A stretch of 31,040 nucleotides of DNA from Bacteroidota bacterium (GTDB lineage: Bacteria > Bacteroidota > Bacteroidia > 2-12-FULL-35-15), in the NCBI GenBank assembly GCA_026391935.1, contig JAPLDC010000103.1, positions 1-31,040 on the forward strand, given 5' to 3'. A program made the position numbers and the translations under genes. Every line of letters starts with the position of its first letter. Position 1 is the first letter of the stretch. The notes below the pieces were generated by a model. The model did not search any database. It saw only the letters and a program-made list of their open reading frames with translations, and was not told the DNA's origin. Below are positions 8,966-17,097 of the stretch, piece by piece.

Positions 8966-11117
8966 TTATAATTTTACCGTTAACTGTACTACAAATACAC
9001 GAGGGGGTTGAATATCCATAGGTCGCCCCATTACTTCACGATTAAAAATGTTATTTACAATAAACGCGATCTTAGCCGTATTATTTAATTGATAAGAGAT
9101 CCTGCCATCAAAAATTCCATCTGCAGAATCATGTTCTTTACGATACTCTTTCATACCAGGAAAAAATACCACAAAGTAGGAATCAACATTTTCCATGAAA
9201 CTATTTGCACGCATACTCATTCCTAAACTTACTTTTTTATACCCCAATTCAATATCGGCTTTACCAGAATGTTTATACCTGTATTTTAAAAGATTATTTT
9301 TTGAAGTATTAAAAGCTGAATCTCTTTCCAAATTAAAATCAGTTTGTATAGCATCAATATAAGTATAGCCTAACAAAAGATTTGCAGTGATAGGTCCCAT
9401 CTTACCTTGTCCGAGAAGCGAAACATCGATCCCGCTAATTCTTGTATTTCCAATATTCTGAGATTGGAAACCTGCCACTTTCAGGTGTAAGGCTGTCATT
9501 GGGATAGATATCCAAACCGCTTGCACTTGTTTTAATATATTTTTCAGCAACCGAAGGAAAACGGAACCCTTGTCCAAATGATGCTCTTACATAAGTCGCC
9601 TTAAATAAATGGTAATTTAATCCGGCGCGAAAAACAGGTTTTACTTTTGACTGCTTCGCGATTGGTTTAGAATTATCCATGAATAAATGAATATCCTCGC
9701 GTGTTTCAACTGAATCAGTTTTAAAATATTCCCCGCGTGCTCCAAACGAAAGGGATAACTTTTTCCATTTTTTATCTATCTGCGCAAACAAAGAAGCATT
9801 GGTACTAAAATGTGTTCCATAAAGCGGACCAGAATGCACCTCATTATAATTATAAACTATTCCGCTGGTCAATGTAAAGCCCTTCTCAAAATGTTTTTGA
9901 AATTGATATTCCGAATAGTATACGTCAGCAGTAGATTCCTGATTCGTATTATTTAAATTTACTGTTCTGAAAAACCTCCCTCTCAAAGTGTGACGGGAAT
10001 TGTTTTTGGAATTATACGTAAGGAATGGATCAACATTGGTACGATAAGTTGTATAGTGGCTTAGATCATTACCTGCAGGCCTATATGCACCAGAATCAGC
10101 ATCCAACCATATTAGGAAAAGCCCACCTTTTGTACGAATAGTATTTACATTTAGACCGACTTGTAATCCTTGTAATTTTTTTCCGAAACGATATCGCAAA
10201 TTTGCATTTACTCTATAACGTTGTTCTGTTTCAAGATATCTATATCCTTGATCATTATACAAATTTCCACCGAGGACAAGATCAAATTTATTTATTTTTT
10301 GAGCATGAAAAAAATTGAGACCACTATAAGTAGGGTTTCCATCCTTCCACCAAACCATTTCTTTCCGTTTTGGTTTATCATATACTCCACCATAAAAATT
10401 TATTTTTGTTTCAGGCTCGTCTTTTGCATATGCGGTTCTAAAATTTATAACACCATTCATCGCCGAAGAGCCGAACAAAGCTGAGGATGCACCCTTGATC
10501 ACTTCTATCTGTTCACAATTTTCTACCGGCAAAAACGACCATTTCACATCACCTGCGTCAGCCGTTAACATTGGCATCTCATCAACCATTACCAAAACTC
10601 TACTACCGGCACCATAACTAAATCCACTGCCACCCCGAATATTTACTTGATCATCAATCATATTTACTCCAGGCACCTGATCAATCGCATTGTCAATTGA
10701 TTGAATAGATTTATTTTCAATTAATGATGGCTTTAAAACCTCCATCGAAACTGTCACCTCATTTAAATTTTGTTCGAATTTCCCTGCAGAAACAACAACA
10801 ATATTGAGTTGTTTAGACTCACTCACCAGAGCAATATCTATTGAAATAGTATCGTTGGGCTTTAACTCAATCGTTTTTAGCTGACTCTTGAATTCAATGG
10901 ATTTTATTTCAACCTTATGTTTCCCTGCAGAAGTCTTTAAAAAATATTTTCCTTCAATGTCAGTTACTGTCCCAGTGCTATCATCCAAAACAACGGATGC
11001 GCCAATAATTGTTTCTTTGCTATTAGAATCAGAAATCTTCCCTTTTAAATACGCGTTTTGTCCAAATAAGGACATAGAAATCTGAAATAAAAAAATTGGA
11101 GTAAGAATTTTTTTCAT
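8966..11117 (-). pseudogene. TonB-dependent outer-membrane receptor, interrupted by an internal deletion with frame change
   Basis: Outer-membrane receptor for TonB-powered uptake; substrate unknown. The 5' part (start 11117) encodes a signal peptide (MKKILTPIFLFQ...), a carboxypeptidase-regulatory-like domain at about 22-105, a plug domain at about 115-225 (VPGVNMIDDQVNIRGGSGFSYG) and barrel strands up to SLTPESG. There the frame runs off into out-of-frame residues and stops at 9435. The 3' part continues in another frame from GFQSQNIGNTRISG to the C-terminus at 8966. In family members about 50 residues lie between these two blocks, containing barrel strands; here they directly abut near 9470. 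A deletion of 3n+2 bases explains both the missing block and the frame change. As read, the gene cannot make a full barrel. It lies upstream of the dioxygenase gene and is divergent from dprA. Confidence 0.85.
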
Positions 11118-11167
11118 TTTATATGTTTACGATTCGAAAAAATATTTTTATGCTTATGACAAATGAA

Positions 11168-11206
11168 TTAAATTATAAAATACAGCTTAAAATATTTATA
11201 ATTTAA
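11168..11206. repeat. 12-bp inverted repeat between the divergent TonB receptor and dprA genes
   Basis: TTAAATTATAAA (11168-11179) and TTTATAATTTAA (11195-11206) are perfect inverted copies separated by 15 nt. The right arm directly abuts a possible -7 box for dprA. It is composed only of A and T in an AT-rich region, so chance is possible. Confidence 0.45.
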
Positions 11207-11214
11207 TAGATTTG
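11207..11214 (+). promoter_or_regulatory. Possible -7 box for dprA
   Basis: TAGATTTG matches TAnnTTTG and lies 36 nt upstream of the dprA start. No clear TTG element is found at the -33 position. Confidence 0.35.
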
Positions 11215-11249
11215 TAAAAAGAGCTAGTGCAATATACAAATTAAAAATT

Positions 11250-12347
11250 ATGAACGAAAATTTGAAATATAAAATTGCGATTAGCCTTATTCCAAACATC
11301 GGTGATGTTCTGGCAAAAAGACTTATTTCACATTGTGGCAGCGTAAAGGCTGTGTTTGAAGAAAAGAAAAATGCCTTAGAAAAAATATCTGGGATTGGTG
11401 AAATTATTGCTAAAGCCATTGTGAATCAGAAGGTATTTAACCGCGCAGAAGAAGAAATAAAATTTATAGAAAAAAATGAAATCACACCTTTGTTTTATCT
11501 CGATAAAGAATACCCGAAACGTTTAACTCATTGTGAAGACAGCCCCGTTCTTTTATATTTTAAGGGCAAAGCAAATATGAATTCCGAGAAGGTAATCAGT
11601 ATTGTTGGAACACGCGAAGCGACAGATTATGGCAAACAACAATGTGAAAAATTAATTGCCGACCTGGCTATTTATAATCCGATCATTGTTAGCGGACTAG
11701 CATATGGAATCGATATATGTGCACACAAAGCAGCAATGGAGAATAACCTTACCACAATTTGTGGATTGGCTCATGGCTTAGATAAAATTTACCCTGCCAT
11801 TCATACACAAGCGGCAACAAAAATGCTAGAAAATGGAGGATGGTTAAGCGACTTTACAAGCAATGTTATTCCTAACAGAGAAAATTTTCCAAGAAGAAAC
11901 CGAATAGTTGCAGGCATGTCTGATGCAACAATAGTGATAGAATCAAAAATTAATGGTGGATCATTAATTACTGCAGACATTGCGAACAGCTATAACAGAG
12001 ATGTATTTGCATTTCCAGGACGAGTCAATGATGAATGTTCGAGAGGTTGTAATAATTTAATAAAACAAAATAAAGCAGCATTAATCCAATCGGCTGCCGA
12101 TATAAGTTATATTCTGGGCTGGGAGCAAACAATTAAAAAGGCACCGATTCAAAAACAATTATTTATTGAATTAAAACCGGAGGAAGATATTTTAGTATCC
12201 TTGTTAAAAGAAAAAGAAAGCATGAACGTTGATGATATCTGTCTCCAAGCAAAAATGCCTATGAGTAAAGTTTCATCGCTATTATTAACACTTGAATTTT
12301 CAGGAATTGTAAAATCTTTGCCTGGCAAGATGTATAGATTAAACTAA
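11250..12347 (+). CDS. dprA: DNA-processing protein DprA
   Basis: Cytoplasmic protein that binds incoming single-stranded DNA and loads RecA in natural transformation; it also occurs in non-transformable bacteria. The 365 residues contain an N-terminal helix-hairpin-helix region (residues about 10-60, including ISGIGEIIAKAI), then the Rossmann-like DprA core with VGTREATDYGKQ, VSGLAYGIDICAHKAA, ENFPRRNRIVAG, SLITADIANSYNRDVFAFPG and GCNNLIK. The C-terminal winged-helix (DML1-like) domain is present (about 300-365). Length and motifs are complete. The gene is monocistronic: divergent from the broken TonB receptor and followed by a terminator. Confidence 0.96.
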   Translation: MNENLKYKIAISLIPNIGDVLAKRLISHCGSVKAVFEEKKNALEKISGIGEIIAKAIVNQKVFNRAEEEIKFIEKNEITPLFYLDKEYPKRLTHCEDSPVLLYFKGKANMNSEKVISIVGTREATDYGKQQCEKLIADLAIYNPIIVSGLAYGIDICAHKAAMENNLTTICGLAHGLDKIYPAIHTQAATKMLENGGWLSDFTSNVIPNRENFPRRNRIVAGMSDATIVIESKINGGSLITADIANSYNRDVFAFPGRVNDECSRGCNNLIKQNKAALIQSAADISYILGWEQTIKKAPIQKQLFIELKPEEDILVSLLKEKESMNVDDICLQAKMPMSKVSSLLLTLEFSGIVKSLPGKMYRLN

Positions 12348-12439
12348 ATATAAAAAACTTGTACTTTTCGACACCTGCTCATCTATATCAGCATTCAGAT
12401 TTAACCAGCTGGAACAAAAGAAATAAGATCAACTATAAA

Positions 12440-12469
12440 AAACTCCCGCCTCTTTCGATGCGGGAGTTT
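12440..12469 (+). terminator. Rho-independent terminator after dprA
   Basis: Arms AAACTCCCGC (12440-12449) and GCGGGAGTTT (12460-12469) form a 10-bp perfect stem with a 10-nt loop, followed by TAATTTTT. It sits between convergent genes and may work in both directions. Confidence 0.85.
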
Positions 12470-12497
12470 AATTTTTCAAACTTTCAATAAACAAATT

Positions 12498-13165
12498 CTA
12501 TTCTACCGACTTCAATTTTTTATCAATGTCGTCAACTACTTTTTTCTGAGCCTCGATCTCACCTTTTTTCTTGTCTTGATCAGATTTATTTTTTACAATA
12601 TCGTCTTGTGCTTTTTGATCTTTTTATTATAATCATCAATATCACTATTCAAATTCTTATTTTCCTTTTCTAATGATTTTTGCTCCTCTTCGAAATTTGA
12701 TTCAATCTTTTGAGCATCTTTCAATTGTTGTTCAATTGCATCTTTTGTTGCTTTTACAGCAAACTCTTTCACGATCTTTTCAGCCACATTGTATTGGTCT
12801 TTATGATCACCGGAATTTAAAAATGCTCCACCAAGATCAAATGCTACAATAAAAGTAATTTCAGGATCCCCTTTTTTTCCAAGAGCTTTTCCGTAAATAT
12901 CAATTGTATTATTTCCCATTTCTTTAATCATCGCATGATCGATAAAGATTCCGCCATCCTTTGACGATCTTTTACCATCATACGTTTTCATGAAAGAACG
13001 AAAAGCGTCTTCAGCATCTGAAGGACTGATTCCAATAAGCGTAACTGAAAGTGCGTTATGACTTCCGCCACCAATGTTTTCAGTAGATTGTTTTACTTTT
13101 ATTTTTTGAGAAGAAGCGGATAAAGCTATTGTGATAGCAAAAGCAAAAGAGAGAATTTTTTTCAT
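12498..13165 (-). pseudogene. Exported coiled-coil protein with a one-base frame change near its C-terminus
   Basis: Unrecognised secreted or periplasmic protein. I place the start at ATG 13165, because MKKILSFAFAITIALSASSQ is a clear signal peptide; an upstream in-frame Met would put 16 extra residues before it. Residues after about 125 are charged and helical, with a coiled-coil-like end. The upstream frame stops at 12593 with KKHKTIL. The downstream frame stays open and coil-like from DQKAQDDIVKNK to KKLKSVE, stopping at 12498-12500. The two join by a -1 step around AAT AAA AAG ATC (near 12621-12630), so one A is missing or the ribosome slips. Joined length is about 222 residues. Without the join, a 190-residue protein with a short wrong tail results. 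Whether it is a true pseudogene or a sequencing error is open. Function unknown. Confidence 0.72.
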
Positions 13166-13240
13166 TTCTATAGATTTTAAAATTGAATCTACAAGATACA
13201 AAAATCTCTCCAAAATAAAAAGGGAATCAAAAATATTTTT

Positions 13241-13819
13241 TTATTCGTCATCAAGATCCGTCACACCGCCTGAAATAATGAACTTCATAACTTCTGCAGA
13301 AGATGACTCTAAAGGAGTAATATGACCGACAGGGACGATTAATAAATTTCCAGAAAAAGAATATGACAATGGAACGTAGACAGCGATTGTTCCTTTGGCA
13401 ATATTAAGTTCACTAAGATCTTCCTGAGTAATAAAACCCAATTGCTGAATGCTGTTTTCTTTATTTATTGTAACTAACACAGGCTTATTAAATCGTTTTT
13501 TACTTCCTACAAATGCAGATAAAAAATCTTTGATGGATGAATAAATTGTCTTCACCACAGGTGTATGCTCCAAAGTATAATCGAACATATTGAAAAGTGG
13601 ACGTAAAATTATTGAAGAGCCCAACAATCCCATTAAAAATATAAGAGCCAAAGCAATGGATATCACAATAAAAGGGTCGACAAAGGGACTGACGATTGTT
13701 CCGAAAATATGGACAAATGAACCAATTAATGATATGACCCTATAAAGAACATATGCGGTAATAGCAACAGGGACAGTAATGACAAGCCCCTGAACAAAAT
13801 AAATTAAGATCTTTTTCAT
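13241..13819 (-). CDS. DUF502 family membrane protein
   Basis: Inner-membrane protein of 192 residues with two transmembrane segments (about 6-30 and 48-70) and a soluble C-terminal part. Family-typical stretches are VQGLVITVPVAITAYVL, the central LEHTPVVKTIYSSIKDF, and IAVYVPLSYSFSGNLLIVP. The C-terminus is acidic (TDLDDE). DUF502 proteins are widespread and uncharacterised in bacteria; a plant member affects cell shape, but that gives no firm hint here. It lies downstream of the truncated YjbR gene (45 nt) and upstream of the coiled-coil gene on the same strand, so it may share their transcript. Confidence 0.9.
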   Translation of the reverse strand: MKKILIYFVQGLVITVPVAITAYVLYRVISLIGSFVHIFGTIVSPFVDPFIVISIALALIFLMGLLGSSIILRPLFNMFDYTLEHTPVVKTIYSSIKDFLSAFVGSKKRFNKPVLVTINKENSIQQLGFITQEDLSELNIAKGTIAVYVPLSYSFSGNLLIVPVGHITPLESSSAEVMKFIISGGVTDLDDE

Positions 13820-13864
13820 CTGATGAATAAACTGATTTTTACAAAAGTAATCATTAAATAACGC

Positions 13865-14146
13865 TTACTTACCAATCATTTCGATAAGCTTCTTTTGCTG
13901 TGCCTTAGGTAGACCAGAAATAACAAGGTCATATGAATCTGTGATCCATTCTTTCAGTTGTTCCGAAGTTACCGAACCATCAAGAATAATAGTATTCCAA
14001 TGTCTTTTGCTCATGTGGTAACCCGGGATTACAAAAGGGAATTGTTCTCGCAATTCTAAAGCCTTTTCAGGATCGCATTTAATGTTTATCTGCATGGGTG
14101 TTCTGTCAAGACCCGCTAATAAAAAAGCTTTCCCCATTATTTTCAA
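13865..14146 (-). pseudogene. MmcQ/YjbR family protein lacking its N-terminus
   Basis: The readable part (about 93 residues) matches the C-terminal three quarters of the MmcQ/YjbR family: INIKCDPEKALELREQFP, VIPGYHMSKRHWNTI, ILDGSV and SYDLVISGLPK. Family members have about 115-120 residues and start with some 25-35 more, including a conserved FPF-type segment. Here only about 20 nt of non-coding DNA separate the first usable codons (TTG at 14146 or ATG at 14137) from the end of the Lrp-type gene, and in-frame stops lie upstream. The missing part is not present in another frame. Either it is translated as a short form from TTG/ATG, or it is a remnant after a deletion. Members have a DNA-binding-like fold; function is poorly known. 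Confidence 0.72.
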
Positions 14147-14166
14147 TTCCTGATTCTTAAACCCAC

Positions 14167-14637
14167 TTAGTAATTATTAGGTAACAATTTAGAATCTTTA
14201 ATTTTCGAAAGTACAACCATGGTTTGCATTTGCCCGATCTCTTCCATCTTGCTCAAACGCTGCGAAATAAGGGATTCAAAATCACGAATATCTTTAAGCA
14301 TAACTATTAAAATATAATCGGCATTCCCAGTTACCTGATAACATTCCATAATTTCAGGGATCTTATTGATCTCCTTTTTGAAATTTGCAATTGCATTTTC
14401 AATTTGCCGGGTTAAGGTAATCTGAATAATCGCTTTTATTCCTATACCTAGCGCTTCCTCATTCACTTCCGTATAATACCCTTTTATAAGTTTAGCGTTT
14501 TCCAGTTTTTTCACCCGCTCCAAAGTTGGTGCAGGAGAAAGACCTATTTCTCCTGATAATTGCAAATTAGTAATCTTCGCATTTTCCTGAAGAATCTTAA
14601 GTATTTTTAGGTCTATTTTATCTATATTATAGTTCAT
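14167..14637 (-). CDS. Lrp/AsnC family transcriptional regulator
   Basis: DNA-binding regulator of 156 residues. The N-terminal helix-turn-helix is at about 5-55 (DLKILKILQENAKITNLQLSG, then LSPAPTLERVKKLE), followed by the RAM ligand-binding domain with GIGIKAIIQITL, ECYQVTGNADYILIVML and the terminal KDSKLLPNNY. The length is complete. It is divergent from the acyl-CoA carboxylase gene with 97 nt of shared upstream DNA, so autoregulation and control of that gene are plausible by the usual Lrp pattern, but not shown. Ligand unknown, probably an amino acid by family analogy. The truncated YjbR gene follows after about 20 nt. Confidence 0.93.
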   Translation of the reverse strand: MNYNIDKIDLKILKILQENAKITNLQLSGEIGLSPAPTLERVKKLENAKLIKGYYTEVNEEALGIGIKAIIQITLTRQIENAIANFKKEINKIPEIMECYQVTGNADYILIVMLKDIRDFESLISQRLSKMEEIGQMQTMVVLSKIKDSKLLPNNY

Positions 14638-14692
14638 TGAATAGGTAATTTATTCAAAGTTAAAAAAATAAAAAAGAACCTGTAATTTTTGC

Positions 14693-14700
14693 TACTTTTG
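14693..14700 (+). promoter_or_regulatory. Possible -7 box for the carboxylase gene
   Basis: TACTTTTG matches the Bacteroidota TAnnTTTG box and lies 34 nt before the start codon. The -33 region is an A-rich tract without a clear TTG, which may mean an activator is required. Confidence 0.45.
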
Positions 14701-14734
14701 GAACACTTATACTAAACCCGAATACTCTTTTAAT

Positions 14735-16279
14735 ATGAAAAATAAAATTCATGACCTGGAAATAAAGATCGCGGAAGCACAATTGGGTGGTGGCGAAAAA
14801 CGTATTGAATCACAGCATAAAAAAGGGAAATTAACAGCCCGTGAACGTCTTCATTTTTTGATGGATGAAGGCACGTTTGAAGAAATAGGAATGTTAGTTA
14901 CTCACCGTTCAACAGAGTTTGGATTAGAACGTGAAAAATATTTAGGAGATGGTGTCATCACTGGATATGGAAACATCAATGGACGTTTAGTATATGTTTT
15001 TTCTCAGGATTTTACAGTATTCGGTGGCTCTTTATCTGAAACTCATGCCGAAAAAATTTGCAAGATAATGGATCTGGCTATGCAAAACGGAGCACCAGTA
15101 ATTGGCTTGAACGATAGTGGTGGAGCCCGTATCCAAGAAGGAGTCGTTTCATTGGGCGGTTATGCCGATATTTTTTATAGAAACACATTAGCGTCAGGTG
15201 TTGTTCCTCAGCTTTCTGCAATCATGGGACCTTGTGCAGGTGGTGCTGTTTATTCCCCAGCCATTACCGATTTTATAATGATGGTGGAAAATACATCCTA
15301 TATGTTCGTTACAGGGCCAAACGTTGTGAAAACGGTGACACACGAAGAGGTAACATCTGAAGAATTAGGAGGAGCATCTACTCACTCCACAAAATCAGGC
15401 GTAACACATTTTTCATGTGCAAATGAAATTGAATGTATTAATAATATCAAAGCTTTATTGAGTTATATGCCTCAAAATTGCGAAGATGATGCACCTCATG
15501 TAGCCTACGAAAGTAATGGAAACGAAAAGCGCCCAGAACTGAATGCCATTATCCCTGAAAATCCTAATCAGCCCTACGATATGCGTGATGTGATCTGTGG
15601 GATTATTGATACAGACACATTCTTAGAAGTGCACAAAAATTTTGCAGAGAATATTGTAGTCGGATTTGCACGGTTAGCAGGAAAAAGTATTGGTATTGTT
15701 GCGAATCAGCCTGCATTTTTAGCGGGCGTATTGGATATCAATTCGTCAACAAAGGCAGCTCGCTTTGTACGTTTTTGTGATAGCTTTAATATTCCTTTAT
15801 TAGTATTTGAAGATGTCCCGGGATTCCTGCCTGGCACTGATCAAGAGTGGCATGGAATTATTACAAACGGAGCGAAACTATTGTACGCTTTTTGTGAAGC
15901 TACCGTTCCACGTGTCACAGTGATCACGCGTAAAGCATATGGTGGCGCTTACGATGTAATGAATAGCAAACACATTGGTGCTGATATGAATTATGCATGG
16001 CCATCTGCAGAAATCGCTGTAATGGGCGCAAAAGGAGCTGCTGAAATTATTTTTAAAAATGAAATTGCTGCAGCAAAAAACCCTGCAGAAAAACTTGCAG
16101 AAAAAGAAAAAGAATACATTCTACATTTTGCAAACCCATACCGTGCTGCTGAAAGAGGTTATGTTGATGAAGTAATAAAACCAGAGGACACTCGAGAGAA
16201 ACTTATAAAGGCCTTTGGCATGCTTAAGAATAAAGTTGCTAAGTTACCGAAGAAGAAACACGGGAATATTCCTTTATAA
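14735..16279 (+). CDS. Acyl-CoA carboxylase beta subunit (propionyl-CoA carboxylase type carboxyltransferase)
   Basis: Carboxyltransferase subunit of a biotin-dependent acyl-CoA carboxylase, moving CO2 from carboxybiotin to propionyl-CoA or a similar acyl-CoA. The 514 residues include both crotonase-like halves: LTARERLHFLMDEGTFEEIG near 32, DSGGARIQEGVVSLGGYADIF, GPCAGGAVYSPAITDF, then in the second half NQPAFLAGVLDINSSTKAARF, FEDVPGFLPGTDQE and ITRKAYGGAYDVMNSK. Length and motifs are complete. It is alone in its transcript here: divergent from the Lrp-type regulator and followed by a terminator. The biotin carboxylase partner is not in the window. Propionyl-CoA is the likeliest substrate from family knowledge, but acetyl-CoA or methylcrotonyl-CoA cannot be excluded. 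Confidence 0.94.
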   Translation: MKNKIHDLEIKIAEAQLGGGEKRIESQHKKGKLTARERLHFLMDEGTFEEIGMLVTHRSTEFGLEREKYLGDGVITGYGNINGRLVYVFSQDFTVFGGSLSETHAEKICKIMDLAMQNGAPVIGLNDSGGARIQEGVVSLGGYADIFYRNTLASGVVPQLSAIMGPCAGGAVYSPAITDFIMMVENTSYMFVTGPNVVKTVTHEEVTSEELGGASTHSTKSGVTHFSCANEIECINNIKALLSYMPQNCEDDAPHVAYESNGNEKRPELNAIIPENPNQPYDMRDVICGIIDTDTFLEVHKNFAENIVVGFARLAGKSIGIVANQPAFLAGVLDINSSTKAARFVRFCDSFNIPLLVFEDVPGFLPGTDQEWHGIITNGAKLLYAFCEATVPRVTVITRKAYGGAYDVMNSKHIGADMNYAWPSAEIAVMGAKGAAEIIFKNEIAAAKNPAEKLAEKEKEYILHFANPYRAAERGYVDEVIKPEDTREKLIKAFGMLKNKVAKLPKKKHGNIPL

Positions 16280-16295
16280 AATATTCATCAGAAAT

Positions 16296-16329
16296 AAAAA
16301 AATGCAATAAAATTTTATTGCGTTTTTTT
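16296..16329 (+). terminator. Rho-independent terminator between the carboxylase gene and pgeF (bidirectional)
   Basis: Near-perfect 17-bp palindrome centred at 16312/16313, core GCAATAAAA / TTTTATTGC, with A-run and T-run flanks and one G-T pair. Its right arm overlaps the pgeF stop codon. Confidence 0.85.
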
Positions 16330-16905
16330 ATTTCATCCCTATCACCGCCATCATTCTGCCTGTCACACCTTTTTCTTTCCTGTGAGAGAAAAAAGTGTTA
16401 TTGTTTTTCACTGTGCAGAAATCAGAAATCTCAATGTTCTTTTCCATAACTCCGAAATCAAGCAATTGTTTCATATTTGCTTTTTTCAAATCAACAAACC
16501 ATTTTTGTTTTTGTTTATCAAATCGCTTTTGTGAAAGCTCAAAATATGTTGCCACCTCATCACCTACTTCAAAATTTTCATAGGAAATGCAAGCGCCAAT
16601 AAATGCTTTACAGTATTTGCCTTCCGTTCCGTATTGCTCTCCCATTAACTGTAGTGTATTTAAAACGATCTTCCCAACAGTTCCTTTCCAGCCGGCATGA
16701 ATAGCAGCAACAGCATTGTTCTTTGTATCATGAATTAAAATTGGTGTGCAATCGGCAACAGAAACAGCTAAAAACACATTCGGTATATTTGTAATCTGTG
16801 CATCAAATTCATTGAATTAAAAGGCTCTAGACTTACGCCTCCTTTACGAGTGCTTTGCGCAGCAATGATTTTTGAAAGGTCGAATATTTTTGGGAAAAGA
16901 ATCAT
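16328..16905 (-). pseudogene. pgeF: Peptidoglycan editing factor PgeF (YfiH / laccase-domain family), internally deleted and frameshifted
   Basis: PgeF-type proteins remove mis-incorporated residues during peptidoglycan precursor synthesis (established for E. coli YfiH) and bind zinc. The start ATG at 16905 gives a typical N-terminus (MILFPKIF...IIAAQSTRKGGVS, then PFNSMN). The reading then goes out of frame and stops. The rest resumes in another frame as FDAQITNIPNVFLAVSVADCTPI, IHAGWKGT, FIGACISYENFEVG and FFSHRKEKGVTGRM to the end at 16328. Roughly 55-65 residues normally lie between these blocks, including the conserved QVHGD motif whose histidine binds zinc. They are absent at the join near 16811. 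The second part alone could be translated from an internal Met at 16777 (149 residues), but would lack the metal histidine. Confidence 0.85.
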
Positions 16906-16940
16906 GTTACAAATATAATTCAAAAGACCTCAGCCACAGA

Positions 16941-17003
16941 CCCTCTCCCCCCCCCTACCCCGCCTCATCCGTCCTGCGGACACCTTCTCCATTTGGAGAA
17001 GGG
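16941..17003. repeat. GC-rich palindromic repeat patch (REP/MITE-like) upstream of purD
   Basis: A sudden GC-rich patch in AT-rich DNA: CCCTCTCC followed by a run of nine C (16947-16955), a small palindrome GTCCTGCGGAC, and a perfect hairpin CCTTCTCCA (16983-16991), TT, TGGAGAAGG (16994-17002). The outer CCCTCTCC and GGAGAAGGG ends also face each other. It contains no plausible gene. The style resembles short dispersed intergenic repeats seen in several bacterial genomes; only one copy is in the window, so dispersal is inferred. Confidence 0.65.
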
Positions 17004-17031
17004 ATAAGGCTCCGAAACAAAACATTTCTGA

Positions 17032-17065
17032 GTGAAACTAAGTGTTCTAAGTGCCTTAGTGGTAA
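17032..17065 (+). repeat. Short degenerate tandem repeat (AAGTG units) just before purD
   Basis: CTAAGTGTT, CTAAGTGCC and TTAGTGGTA follow each other in 9-nt steps, preceded by GTGAAA. It directly abuts the purD promoter region. Similar phrases of the 'CTTAGTGCCTTAGTGG' kind recur as non-coding repeats in other genomes. Confidence 0.5.
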
Positions 17066-17097
17066 TTTTTTTCGTTTCTTTGCAAAAATATTTTCAA

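Noticed and set aside
9435..9577. Programmed frameshift in the TonB receptor gene
   Set aside because: A conserved block is missing at the join, so a ribosomal frameshift alone could not restore the protein; deletion explains it better.
10221..11085. Plus-strand open frames across the TonB receptor gene
   Set aside because: They are antisense to clear signal-peptide, plug and barrel sequence and have low-complexity translations.
12348..12439. Possible short gene or RNA between dprA and its terminator
   Set aside because: No open frame with coding character and no stable fold apparent; read as 3' untranslated sequence.
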